A stretch of DNA of 64,000 nucleotides from SIG440 sp045645905 (GTDB lineage Bacteria > Bacillota > Clostridia > Monoglobales > Monoglobaceae), in NCBI GenBank assembly GCA_045645905.1, contig JAZRJT010000016.1, positions 1 to 64,000 on the forward strand, read 5' to 3'. This document shows positions 17,429-25,923 of the stretch, piece after piece. Every line of letters starts with the position of its first letter. Positions within the stretch are counted from its first letter, which is position 1. The position numbers and the translations under genes were made by a program. The notes below the pieces were generated by a model. It did no database searches. It saw only the letters and a list, made by a program, of their open reading frames with translations, and was not told the origin of the DNA.

Positions 17429-18325
17429 CTATTTTACGGGCTTTTTAAGTTTTCGGGGAACTATCTGAGATACAATTATACCAATAAATATGCATATAGA
17501 GCCCACATACCCTCTACCTGTCATAACCTCGTGCAGAACAATTGCTCCCCCAATTGCACTGAACATCGACTCTGTTGAAAGAATAATTGATGCATAAGTT
17601 GGGTCAGCATGCTTTTGACCAATAATCTGGCAGGTATAAGCCACACCAACCGACATAAGTCCGCCATATAAAATCGGTACAGCAGCAGCCTTTAATCCCT
17701 CGATTGTTATGGTTTCGCCCGCAAAGGCAAAAACCAAGCCCAGTAAACCGCATGCTACAAATTGAGTCATAGCAAATCGTATCGAATAAATTGAATTAAC
17801 AAAACGGTCAATAATGAGTATATGAAATGCCCAGAATACTGAGTTGCACAGCAGGACAGCATCGCCATAGCTTATCTGCCACTTTTCGTTTATGCAAAGC
17901 AAAAACATACCCACAACAGCAAACACCGCACCAATCCATATATTAATGTTTGTTTTCTTTTTAAGAAAAATCCCGAAAATAGGCACCAAGACTGTATAAA
18001 GTCCGGTTATAAAACCTGCCTTGCCTGCACTGCCTGTAATCTCAATACCAATCTGTTGCAACGATGATGCAATAAAAAGTATTACCCCGGCAACAATTCC
18101 CACAAGAATGGTTAAGCGTAATTTTTTTACATGAGCCTCAGCTTCTGCTTCACGCTTTTCAAAAGCCATTATAACCGGAATCAGAGAAAGAGCACCCAAA
18201 GAAAAACGCACACCATTAAATGTAAATGCCCCAACAAAATCCGCTCCCACCCTTTGTGCGACAAAGGCAAAGCCCCAAATCATTGCTGTCATCAGCAAGA
18301 TACCAAGTGACTGTATTTTTTTCAT
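17429..18325 (-). CDS. EamA-family (DMT) transporter
   Basis: This 298-aa membrane protein contains two repeats of the five-helix EamA domain (about 5-140 and 155-290). Typical phrases are MIWGFAFVAQRVGADFVGAFTFNGVRF and YGGLMSVGVAYTCQIIGQKHADPTYASIILSTES. Members export amino acids or other metabolites, and the substrate is unknown. It has a consensus promoter upstream. Its stop codon is followed in the same frame by the truncated sigG, so a deletion probably joined the two genes. Confidence 0.9.
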   Translation of the reverse strand: MKKIQSLGILLMTAMIWGFAFVAQRVGADFVGAFTFNGVRFSLGALSLIPVIMAFEKREAEAEAHVKKLRLTILVGIVAGVILFIASSLQQIGIEITGSAGKAGFITGLYTVLVPIFGIFLKKKTNINIWIGAVFAVVGMFLLCINEKWQISYGDAVLLCNSVFWAFHILIIDRFVNSIYSIRFAMTQFVACGLLGLVFAFAGETITIEGLKAAAVPILYGGLMSVGVAYTCQIIGQKHADPTYASIILSTESMFSAIGGAIVLHEVMTGRGYVGSICIFIGIIVSQIVPRKLKKPVK

Positions 18326-18363
18326 ATATGCAGAGCTCCTTTATACATTAAAAGTCCTTCGAC

Positions 18364-18392
18364 ATTATACAACTAAATTCATTTTAAGTCAA
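18364..18392 (-). promoter_or_regulatory. Promoter of the EamA gene
   Basis: TTGACT, a 17-base spacer and TATAAT lie on the minus strand about 40 bases before the start. The -35 box overlaps the T run of the preceding terminator. Confidence 0.85.
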
Positions 18393-18426
18393 GAAAAAAC
18401 ACCCCGGAAGTTCATTTTCCGGAGCG
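18393..18426 (-). terminator. Terminator of the ECF sigma/anti-sigma operon
   Basis: The stem CTCCGGAA/TTCCGGGG is followed by TGTTTTTTC on the minus strand just after the anti-sigma gene. Confidence 0.85.
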
Positions 18427-18432
18427 TTATCT

Positions 18433-19215
18433 TTAATTATTCAATAAATTATTCTGTGTGTTCCACTCAACCATCTGATTTTCTGTATAAATGCACTCAT
18501 ACATTTCGGTCAATTCTTCATTTATTACAAATTCGCACAGCATGGAGCTATGGTCAACAACAAACCACTTCCATCTGCCAAGATACATATTTTCTGCCTT
18601 ACCGACAATCTCAAATATAAAAACATTGCCGGTTTCTTCATCCTTTTCACCAAATGTCGTTTTAAGGAATTTTTGAATTTTTTCGGTCTCCTCTGCTGTT
18701 ATCTCTGTAAAGCTGTCTACAGCTATTTCTCTTGTATCGTTGGCAGGCGGTGCATCAATCATTCTGCCTGACTGCCTTTCAGGAATAGAAAACGGCTGAG
18801 CACCTTCTGTTTCTGATGCGACATTTATTCCTGAATTTACATCCTCTTCGATAGATTCGAGCACAGGTTCACTCGCTGTCCTTGCAGAATTTTTCTGCTG
18901 AACAATCGGCTCAGTAGTTTCCTTCTGTAATGTTTTCTCTTCTGTTTCTACGTTAATCGGCTCAACTTTTTTCTCACCACTTACTAGGCCGGTCTGTACA
19001 GGCAGATTTGGTGTTTCATTAAGCTTTGCTATTTGCGGGTACAAAAATGCACCTGCCGCAAAAACAAATACCGCTGCAACAGCCGTACCTACCTTATAAA
19101 TCTTTGTAAACTTTATCGTCTTTGACGGTTTTTCTGCTGCTTCAAAAATCCTATCTATTAGTTCCCTGTTTGTTTTAATGTCATCATTTGCAGCCTTATA
19201 ATATTTTTTAAACAA
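18433..19215 (-). CDS. Probable membrane anti-sigma factor
   Basis: This 260-aa protein has a short cytoplasmic N-terminus (about 1-40), one transmembrane helix (VGTAVAAVFVFAAGAFLY, about 47-64), a low-complexity Glu/Thr-rich linker, and a small extracellular domain (about 165-255, FLKTTFGEKDEETGNVFIFEIV). I recognise no named family. It overlaps the ECF sigma gene by 8 nt, the usual arrangement of sigma and anti-sigma pairs, which is the main reason for the call. It should hold the sigma factor inactive until an envelope signal arrives. No zinc-binding HxxxCxxC motif is seen. Confidence 0.7.
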   Translation of the reverse strand: MFKKYYKAANDDIKTNRELIDRIFEAAEKPSKTIKFTKIYKVGTAVAAVFVFAAGAFLYPQIAKLNETPNLPVQTGLVSGEKKVEPINVETEEKTLQKETTEPIVQQKNSARTASEPVLESIEEDVNSGINVASETEGAQPFSIPERQSGRMIDAPPANDTREIAVDSFTEITAEETEKIQKFLKTTFGEKDEETGNVFIFEIVGKAENMYLGRWKWFVVDHSSMLCEFVINEELTEMYECIYTENQMVEWNTQNNLLNN

Positions 19216-19696
19216 GACCGTATCCTCCCTCCAGCATATTCTTTAGCATTTTTCTGCCACGGCTGAGCTGTGACTTGACTGTAGACGGGTTTGCCCCCAA
19301 CGCTTTTGAAATCTCATCTATTGACATATCCTCATAATAAAAGAGATGTATCACTGCTCTATATTTTTGCGGAAGCTCAAGCACCGCATAATACACATCA
19401 CCCTTTTCCTCGGTGTCAAAGACAATATCCTCGGTAAGGGGTGCCGTTTTTTGAGCCCAGGAATTTGAAAATACATTGTGTGAGCAGTTTACCGCCACAC
19501 GAATAAGCCATGCCTTAATATGTTCGTCACTCTCAAAATTCTTGTCTGATTTCAAGAAACGCAAAAAGACCTCCTGAACAACATCGTCAGCCAAGTCGCG
19601 ACTCTTAGTCTGCGAAAGAGCAAGCTTGTATATCATATCAAAATACTTTTCAACGATATAACGTTTGTCGTTTTTCTTAGGTGTATTTTCAGTCAA
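19208..19696 (-). CDS. ECF-family RNA polymerase sigma factor
   Basis: This 162-aa sigma factor has region 2 (YFDMIYKLALSQTKSRDLADDVVQEVFLRFLK, about 18-50) and region 4 with a helix-turn-helix (MSIDEISKALGANPSTVKSQLSRGR, about 125-150). It lacks region 3, as ECF factors do. Start codon TTG at 19696 follows GGAGG. The gene overlaps its downstream partner, the probable anti-sigma factor. A GCAACCT...TAGTAT element upstream suggests that it transcribes its own operon. Confidence 0.93.
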   Translation of the reverse strand: MTENTPKKNDKRYIVEKYFDMIYKLALSQTKSRDLADDVVQEVFLRFLKSDKNFESDEHIKAWLIRVAVNCSHNVFSNSWAQKTAPLTEDIVFDTEEKGDVYYAVLELPQKYRAVIHLFYYEDMSIDEISKALGANPSTVKSQLSRGRKMLKNMLEGGYGLV

Positions 19697-19720
19697 TCCC
19701 TGAACCTCCTTCCATATATA

Positions 19721-19747
19721 ATACTAAGCAAACTGCCAAAAGGTTGC
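19721..19747 (-). promoter_or_regulatory. Candidate ECF-type autoregulated promoter
   Basis: On the minus strand GCAACCTTTT (from 19747) is followed after 14 bases by TAGTAT. AAC-containing -35 elements are typical of ECF sigma factors, and no good sigma-A -35 box is present. Autoregulation is inferred. Confidence 0.5.
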
Positions 19748-19756
19748 ATCGAAAAA

Positions 19757-19957
19757 TCATTTTTTTCTTTCCAGTTTTTTCTTGTTTCCGTCCTTGTCCA
19801 CTATTCTGACATTTTCCATCGTATTTACCACACCTTGACGAAATGACTGAATATACTTTTTCCGCAGTTCGGTCTGTTCTGCCTTTTCGTCATCTGTCAA
19901 ACCTTCATTTTTCGATTTTGCATACAGTTCGTTTATTCTTTTTATAAGTTTATCCAT
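19757..19957 (-). CDS. DUF896 (YnzC-like) small protein
   Basis: This 66-aa cytoplasmic protein has the DUF896 signature: INELYAKSKNEGLTDDEKAEQTELRKKYI followed by VRIVDKDGN. The fold is a helical hairpin. Members are common in Firmicutes and their function is not settled; B. subtilis YnzC is in the SOS-induced yneA region. Here it sits alone after the PFL gene, with a GGGTG ribosome site. Confidence 0.88.
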   Translation of the reverse strand: MDKLIKRINELYAKSKNEGLTDDEKAEQTELRKKYIQSFRQGVVNTMENVRIVDKDGNKKKLERKK

Positions 19958-19979
19958 ATTTTCACCCTTTTTTAAAAAA

Positions 19980-20000
19980 CTTCCGCTAAATCGGCGGAAG
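19980..20000 (-). terminator. Terminator of the PFL gene
   Basis: A perfect CTTCCGC/GCGGAAG stem is followed by TTTTTTA on the minus strand. Confidence 0.88.
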
Positions 20001-20017
20001 TCTTTTAAATTTATAAA

Positions 20018-21376
20018 CTAATTCTTCAAGCTGTGAATTGGTGCAGGTATTCTTCCACCACGATTAATAAATTCCGCACTTGAATATTGGTGCACAGGCA
20101 TAATTGGTGCATAGCCCAAAAGTCCGCCGAATTCTACACTTTCACCAACAGTTTTGCCTGCTACGGGTATAATTCTTACAGCCGTGGTTTTTTGATTAAT
20201 CATACCAATTGCCGCCTCGTCTGCAATTATTGCCGAAATTGTTTCCGCCGGTGTATCGCCCGGTACCGCAATCATATCAAGACCCACCGAACACACACAG
20301 GTCATTGACTCAAGCTTGTCAAGGCTAAGTGCGCCACACTCGGCAGCGGCAATCATACCTGCATCCTCACTTACGGGGATAAACGCACCGCTAAGACCGC
20401 CTACATAACTCGATGCCATTACACCGCCCTTTTTAACCGCATCGTTAAGAAGAGCAAGTGCCGCAGTTGTGCCGTGAGTTCCGCATTTTTCAAGACCCAT
20501 TTCCTCTAAGATATATGCAACGCTGTCACCAATTTCAGGCGTTGGTGCCAATGATAAATCTACTATACCGAAGGGTACCCCCAATCTTCGGGATGCCTCT
20601 TGAGCAACCAACTGCCCCATACGGGTAATTTTAAATGCTGTTTTCTTTATGGTTTCAGCAACAGTACCAAAATCCTTGCCCTTTACCTTTTCAAGAGCCG
20701 CCTTCACAACACCGGGGCCGCTGACACCTACATTAATTACGCAGTCGCCCTCACCCACACCGTGAAATGCACCTGCCATAAAGGGGTTATCCTCCACCGC
20801 ATTAGAAAATACAACAAGCTTTGCACAACCGAATGAATCTTTGTCTGCCGTAATTTCTGCAGTTTTCTTTATTGCTTGCCCCATTAACTTTACGGCATCC
20901 ATATTGATGCCCGCCTTTGTAGTTGCAACACCAACCGACGAGCATACACGCTCGGTTTTAGCAAGTGCTTCGGGGATTGACTCTATCAGAATTCTGTCAC
21001 CCTTGGTAAAATCCTTATGCACCAAAGCCGAAAATCCGCCTATAAAATTAACCCCGGTAGCTTTCGCCGCACGGTCTAACGTTTCGGCAAACATAACATA
21101 ATTATCCGCATCGCTTGCCCCTGCAATTATTGCAATAGGAGTAACAGAGATACGTTTATTGATAATAGGTATACCATACTGACGGCTGATATCCTCGCCG
21201 GTCTTCACCAAATCCTTTGCAAGGCGGGTGATTTTTTCGTAAATCTTTTCACAGGCACGTTCTGCACTGCTGTCAATACAGTCAAGAAGTGTAATCCCCA
21301 TAGTTATTGTTCTTATATCAAGATGCTGGTCATCAATCATCCTGATTGTTTCCATAATTTCTCTTGTGTTAATCAT
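20018..21376 (-). CDS. PFL family protein (UPF0210)
   Basis: This 452-aa protein of the UPF0210/DUF711 family is related by fold to the pyruvate-formate-lyase-like proteins. It begins MINTREIMETIRMIDDQHLD and contains GVSGPGVVKAAL and CSVGLDMIAVPGDTPAETI. Its biochemical role is unknown, but across Firmicutes it is nearly always encoded next to a small ACT-domain protein, as here, 20 nt downstream of it. Length and ends look complete. Confidence 0.9.
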   Translation of the reverse strand: MINTREIMETIRMIDDQHLDIRTITMGITLLDCIDSSAERACEKIYEKITRLAKDLVKTGEDISRQYGIPIINKRISVTPIAIIAGASDADNYVMFAETLDRAAKATGVNFIGGFSALVHKDFTKGDRILIESIPEALAKTERVCSSVGVATTKAGINMDAVKLMGQAIKKTAEITADKDSFGCAKLVVFSNAVEDNPFMAGAFHGVGEGDCVINVGVSGPGVVKAALEKVKGKDFGTVAETIKKTAFKITRMGQLVAQEASRRLGVPFGIVDLSLAPTPEIGDSVAYILEEMGLEKCGTHGTTAALALLNDAVKKGGVMASSYVGGLSGAFIPVSEDAGMIAAAECGALSLDKLESMTCVCSVGLDMIAVPGDTPAETISAIIADEAAIGMINQKTTAVRIIPVAGKTVGESVEFGGLLGYAPIMPVHQYSSAEFINRGGRIPAPIHSLKN

Positions 21377-21396
21377 AGTTTCGCTATCCTCTTATA

Positions 21397-21666
21397 CTAT
21401 ATTCTGTGCATTGAATTGAAAATTTCTTCGTTCTGCATTCTCACATCAACACCGATTTCCTTGCCGATTGCTTCAAGCTCTGACATAACGGCATTTGAGT
21501 CTGCTGAATCCTCATTGAATTCCACAAGCATAACCATTGTAAAAATATTCTGCATAATAGTCTGGTTGATATCCAGAATGTTCACGTTATTTTTATACAG
21601 ACAACCGCTTATGTTTGCTATGATACCTGTACGGTCAATTCCCATTACAGAAATAACTGCTTTCAT
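21397..21666 (-). CDS. ACT-domain protein (UPF0237)
   Basis: This 89-aa protein is a single ACT domain: MKAVISVMGIDRTGIIANISGCL with alternating strands and helices up to about residue 75. ACT domains bind amino acids or other small ligands and regulate partner proteins. The conserved pairing with the PFL/UPF0210 gene suggests they act together. It has a consensus promoter at 21711-21739 and forms a two-gene operon. Confidence 0.9.
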   Translation of the reverse strand: MKAVISVMGIDRTGIIANISGCLYKNNVNILDINQTIMQNIFTMVMLVEFNEDSADSNAVMSELEAIGKEIGVDVRMQNEEIFNSMHRI

Positions 21667-21710
21667 TTGTAATATCTCCTTTAAAGTTCGTATTTAAATT
21701 AACAGTCTTA

Positions 21711-21739
21711 ATTATACAACCCAAAACAAATTCCGTCAA
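21711..21739 (-). promoter_or_regulatory. Promoter of the ACT-PFL operon
   Basis: TTGACG, a 17-base spacer and TATAAT lie on the minus strand. Confidence 0.85.
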
Positions 21740-21762
21740 GTAAAATTTATGCAAAAATACTG

Positions 21763-21791
21763 TTGAAACAATAACATTTTTGTGCTATAAT
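21763..21791 (+). promoter_or_regulatory. Promoter of the ygiQ-folD-radA genes
   Basis: TTGAAA, a 17-base spacer and TATAAT lie on the plus strand about 40 bases before the start. It is divergent from the ACT-PFL promoter. Confidence 0.85.
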
Positions 21792-21829
21792 ACATAACAT
21801 ATGAATTAAATTTTCAGTGAGGATTTTAT

Positions 21830-23758
21830 ATGTTTCTTCCCATCTCGAAGAATGATATGAAAAAGCGTGGAATCAATCAGCTTGATTTCATTTATATAAT
21901 TGGCGATGCGTATGTTGACCATTCCAGTTTCGGGCACGCAATTATCTCCCGTGTTCTAGAGAATGCCGGCTATACAGTGGGTATAATTTCTCAGCCTGAC
22001 TGGCACAGCTGCGAGGCATTTAAGGCTCTCGGTGAGCCAAGGCTTGGTTTCCTTGTTTCCTCGGGGAATATAGACCCTATGGTTAACCACTACACCGTAT
22101 CAAAAAAGGTTCGTTCACAAGACCTGTACTCACCCGGTGGAGTTGCGAACAAACGTCCCGACAGAGCCACCGTTGTATATTGTAACCGTCTTCGTGAAGC
22201 CTTCGGCAAAAAAATACCCATTATCATCGGAGGGATTGAGGCAAGCCTTAGACGATTTGCTCATTATGACTACTGGTCAGACAAGGTACGCCGAAGCATC
22301 CTTATCGACAGCGGAGCTGATTTGCTTATTTACGGAATGGGCGAGCATCAGATTGTAGAAATTGCAGACCTTCTTAACTGCGGAGTCCCGGCAGAGCAAA
22401 TCAAGCACGTACCCGGCACGGTGTATCTTGAGGATGCCGACGCTGTTTTTCCTGATGATTATATAATTATTCCCTCATTTGATGATGTATCACAAAGCCA
22501 TAAGCTTTATGCCGAGGCAACACGGATACAATACGAAGAACAAGACGCCTTTCGTGGCAGAGCCCTTGTCCAAATGGACAATGACAAAAAATGTGTTGTT
22601 CAATTGCCACCGTCTAAGCCACTTACCACAGAAGAGCTTGACAAGGTTTATGAACTGCCTTATGAAGGAACTTATCACCCCAGCTACAAAGAGTTTGGCG
22701 TTGTTCCTGCAACTCGCGAAATTGAGTTCAGCATAACCTCCTGCCGGGGTTGCTTTGGCAGTTGTAATTTCTGTGCTCTTGCCTTTCATCAGGGCAGAAC
22801 AGTCACCGCAAGAAGCCATGAGTCAATTTTACGCGAGGCAGAAGCCCTTACCAAAAAGCCCGGCTTTAAAGGATATATCCACGATGTTGGCGGACCAACT
22901 GCAAACTTTCGTGCACCTTCATGTCAGAAACAGCTTGAACACGGAGTCTGCAAAAATAAGCAGTGTCTATTCCCTACACCCTGCCGAAACCTTGAAGTTT
23001 CGCACAGAGATTATCTTGAACTTCTTATGAAGCTTCGCAAACTTCCAAAGGTCAAAAAGGTATTTGTACGTTCAGGTATACGTTTTGACTACCTTATGAA
23101 TGATAAAGACGACAGCTTTTTCACCGAGCTGTGCAAGCACCACATCAGCGGTCAGCTGAGGGTTGCACCCGAACACATATCAGATAATGTTTTAAAATAT
23201 ATGGGCAAGCCCTCACACGATGTTTATAAAAAGTTTTTAAATAAATTTGAAGCTGTAAATAAAAAGCTTGGCAAGGAACAATATGCGGTGCCATACCTTA
23301 TGTCCTCCCACCCGGGAAGCACATTAAAGGACGCCATAAAGCTTGCGGAATATCTTAACAAAAATCGCCTTAGTCCCGAACAGGTTCAGGATTTTTATCC
23401 AACACCCGGAAGCATTTCAACCTGTATGTACTATACCGGACTTGACCCACGGACAATGAAACCGGTCTTCGTGGCAAAGGATTATAAGGATAAGCAGATG
23501 CAACGTGCACTTTTGCAGTTCCGTGACCCGAAAAATTATAATCTTATATTAAACGCACTAACAAAGGCAAAACGGCTTGACCTTGTGGGGTTTGGGCCTG
23601 AATGTCTGATAAAACCAATAAAAGGAGAACATAAAAATGGCAACAATCTTAAGCGGAAAAACAGTATCAGCAAGAATAAAGGAAAATCTCAAAATCGAAA
23701 TCGAAAACCTGAAGAAAAGCGGAACAACCCCAGGTCTCGCCGTAATCATAGTCGGTGA
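21830..23758 (+). CDS. YgiQ-family radical SAM protein
   Basis: This 642-aa UPF0313/YgiQ protein has an N-terminal cobalamin-binding-like region (about 10-180), then the radical SAM cluster motif in SCRGCFGSCNFCALAFHQGR (about 305, CxxxCxxC with flanking Cys). It continues through RVAPEHISDNVLKYMGKP and DFYPTPGSISTCMYYTG. The reaction is unknown. The last 40 codons, a Lys/Arg/Asn-rich tail, run out of frame over the first 122 nt of folD, which is unusually long. The family's conserved part ends near LVGFGPECLI, so the tail may be acquired by loss of an earlier stop. Confidence 0.9.
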   Translation: MFLPISKNDMKKRGINQLDFIYIIGDAYVDHSSFGHAIISRVLENAGYTVGIISQPDWHSCEAFKALGEPRLGFLVSSGNIDPMVNHYTVSKKVRSQDLYSPGGVANKRPDRATVVYCNRLREAFGKKIPIIIGGIEASLRRFAHYDYWSDKVRRSILIDSGADLLIYGMGEHQIVEIADLLNCGVPAEQIKHVPGTVYLEDADAVFPDDYIIIPSFDDVSQSHKLYAEATRIQYEEQDAFRGRALVQMDNDKKCVVQLPPSKPLTTEELDKVYELPYEGTYHPSYKEFGVVPATREIEFSITSCRGCFGSCNFCALAFHQGRTVTARSHESILREAEALTKKPGFKGYIHDVGGPTANFRAPSCQKQLEHGVCKNKQCLFPTPCRNLEVSHRDYLELLMKLRKLPKVKKVFVRSGIRFDYLMNDKDDSFFTELCKHHISGQLRVAPEHISDNVLKYMGKPSHDVYKKFLNKFEAVNKKLGKEQYAVPYLMSSHPGSTLKDAIKLAEYLNKNRLSPEQVQDFYPTPGSISTCMYYTGLDPRTMKPVFVAKDYKDKQMQRALLQFRDPKNYNLILNALTKAKRLDLVGFGPECLIKPIKGEHKNGNNLKRKNSISKNKGKSQNRNRKPEEKRNNPRSRRNHSR

Positions 23759-24485
23759 AGACCCGGCCTCTAAGGTTTATGTCGGCAGAAAGGAAGCTAT
23801 GTGCACAGAGCTTGGTATGCATTCTGAAAAGTTTGCCCTTCCCGAAGAAACCACTCAGGAGGAGCTTGTGGCTCTGGTTGAAAAACTCAACAACGATAAA
23901 AATATTCACGGTATTCTGGTTCAGCTTCCTCTTCCCAAACATCTTGACGAAAAGGCTGTTATCAACACCATCCGTCCTGAAAAGGACGTTGACGCCTTCC
24001 ACCCCGTAAATGTTGGCAAAATTATGATTGGTGATTATGATTTTGTGCCCTGCACACCGGCAGGTATTATGGAACTTATTGCAGAAAGCAATGTTGAAAT
24101 CGAAGGCAAAAACTGTGTGGTAATCGGCAGAAGCAACATTGTGGGCAAGCCTATGAGTATGCTTCTCCTTCACAAAAACGGCACCGTTACCACCTGTCAT
24201 TCACGCACAAAAGACCTTAAAGAAGTTACAAAGCAGGCAGACATCTTAGTTGCCGCTGTCGGCAGAGCAAACTTCGTTACTGCTGATATGGTAAAACCCG
24301 GTGCTGTTGTAATTGACGTTGGTATGAACCGTTTAGATGACGGTAAGCTGGTTGGCGATGTAGCATTCGACGAGGTTGAAAAGGTTGCAGGTGCAATCAC
24401 TCCCGTTCCTGGCGGTGTTGGACCTATGACAATCGCAATGCTTATGCAGAATACTTTAACTGCGGCAAAAAACGCAAGCAAATAA
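23637..24485 (+). CDS. folD: Bifunctional methylene-THF dehydrogenase/cyclohydrolase
   Basis: This 282-aa cytoplasmic enzyme interconverts 5,10-methylene-THF, methenyl-THF and 10-formyl-THF in one-carbon metabolism. It shows the Lys of the active site in ASKVYVGRK (about 55), GILVQLPLPKHL (about 95), the NADP-binding GRSNIVGKPMSMLLL (about 165) and the C-terminal PVPGGVGPMTIAMLM. A good AAAGGAG ribosome site lies upstream, inside the ygiQ frame. Length is normal. radA follows 12 nt later, so they are probably co-transcribed. Confidence 0.97.
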   Translation: MATILSGKTVSARIKENLKIEIENLKKSGTTPGLAVIIVGEDPASKVYVGRKEAMCTELGMHSEKFALPEETTQEELVALVEKLNNDKNIHGILVQLPLPKHLDEKAVINTIRPEKDVDAFHPVNVGKIMIGDYDFVPCTPAGIMELIAESNVEIEGKNCVVIGRSNIVGKPMSMLLLHKNGTVTTCHSRTKDLKEVTKQADILVAAVGRANFVTADMVKPGAVVIDVGMNRLDDGKLVGDVAFDEVEKVAGAITPVPGGVGPMTIAMLMQNTLTAAKNASK

Positions 24486-24497
24486 GGAATTTATGTT

Positions 24498-25868
24498 ATG
24501 AAAACAAAAACCATTTATGTTTGTTCTGAGTGCGGAGCAAGCTTCCCAAAGTGGATGGGAAAATGTACAACCTGTAATTCGTGGAATACAATCGTTGAAG
24601 AAGTGGTCAAATCAACCCCTTCATCCTCTAAGGTATCGGTAATGTCTGCACCCTCTGCGGGCACGCTATCGGCAAAGCGTATTTCCGAAATCGACTCATC
24701 TCAGGAAGCACGCACCCTCACTGGTATGGGCGAGCTTGATCGTGTTCTTGGCGGTGGTTTGGTCCGCGGTTCTCTTGTCCTTGTGGGCGGCGACCCCGGT
24801 ATCGGTAAGTCCACCCTTTTGCTGCAAATTTGCGAGCATTTAGGTAAAACCCAAAATATTCTTTATGTTTCAGGCGAAGAATCCCAAAGACAGATAAAAC
24901 TTCGTGCCGACAGGCTTGGTATCACCACTGAAAATTTAAAAGTATATTCCGAAACAAATATGGACTATATAACCGATTGTATCTTTCGCGAAAAACCTGA
25001 TGTGCTTATAATTGACTCTGTACAAACAATGTATAATCCCGAAATTCAGTCGACCCCCGGTAACACCGCTCAAATCAAGGATGTCACCACTGTGCTTATG
25101 AAAATAGCAAAAGAAAACTCCATTTCGGTATTTGTTGTGGGACACGTTACAAAAGAAGGTGCTCTTGCCGGCCCCAAAATTTTAGAACATATGGTTGACT
25201 GTGTTCTGTATTTCGAGGGCGAACGCCATCAATCATTCCGCATACTTCGAGCAGTTAAAAACCGTTTTGGCTCTACAAATGAAATTGGAGTATTTGAAAT
25301 GAAAGGCTGTGGTCTTGAAGAGGTTCCCAATCCTTCAATGGCGATGCTGTCAGGGCGCCCCGAGAATGTTCCCGGCTCCTGTATTATATGCACTATGGAG
25401 GGCACACGCCCCGTCCTTGCCGAAGTTCAGGCGCTTGTTACCCCCACCTCCTTTGGTAATCCGCGCAGAATGGCAAGCGGGCCTGACCTCAGCCGTTCCA
25501 TAATGCTTATGGCTGTTCTTGAAAAACGCGGAGGCTTAAAAATGTCAGCCTTTGATGCCTATGTTAATATAGTAGGCGGATTGAAAATTGCCGAGCCTGC
25601 CGCAGACCTGGGGCTTGTACTTGCACTTGCGTCAAGCTACTCTGGCTGTGCAATGGACAGCGAAACCGTTGCCATCGGCGAAGTTGGTCTTACGGGTGAG
25701 CTTCGTGCCTGCAGTTTTCTTGAGGCAAGAGTCGCAGAATGTGAAAAATTGGGCTTTAAACGTTGCATCATTCCGGCAACAAATTTAAAAAAGCTTAAAA
25801 AATTTGATGGTATTGAGCTGATTCCTTGCTCTAATATCCAAGATATAATCACAAAATTATGTAAATAA
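24498..25868 (+). CDS. radA: DNA repair protein RadA
   Basis: This 456-aa RecA-like branch-migration ATPase has an N-terminal C4 zinc finger (CSECGASFPKWMGKCTTCNSW, residues about 9-29), Walker A GGDPGIGKSTLL (about 95), the RadA-specific KNRFGS motif (about 252) and a Lon-like C-terminal domain (about 280-456). It processes recombination intermediates. In many Clostridia disA follows radA, but here the next gene is a CarD-like regulator with its own promoter. Confidence 0.97.
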   Translation: MKTKTIYVCSECGASFPKWMGKCTTCNSWNTIVEEVVKSTPSSSKVSVMSAPSAGTLSAKRISEIDSSQEARTLTGMGELDRVLGGGLVRGSLVLVGGDPGIGKSTLLLQICEHLGKTQNILYVSGEESQRQIKLRADRLGITTENLKVYSETNMDYITDCIFREKPDVLIIDSVQTMYNPEIQSTPGNTAQIKDVTTVLMKIAKENSISVFVVGHVTKEGALAGPKILEHMVDCVLYFEGERHQSFRILRAVKNRFGSTNEIGVFEMKGCGLEEVPNPSMAMLSGRPENVPGSCIICTMEGTRPVLAEVQALVTPTSFGNPRRMASGPDLSRSIMLMAVLEKRGGLKMSAFDAYVNIVGGLKIAEPAADLGLVLALASSYSGCAMDSETVAIGEVGLTGELRACSFLEARVAECEKLGFKRCIIPATNLKKLKKFDGIELIPCSNIQDIITKLCK

Positions 25869-25873
25869 TTTAA

Positions 25874-25901
25874 TTGACAAAAAATATACATATACTATAA
25901 A
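25874..25901 (+). promoter_or_regulatory. Promoter of carD-ispD-ispF
   Basis: TTGACA, a 16-base spacer and TATAAA lie 25 bases before the chosen GTG start. Confidence 0.75.
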
Positions 25902-25923
25902 AGTTTTGAAGGGAAGTCTTGAT

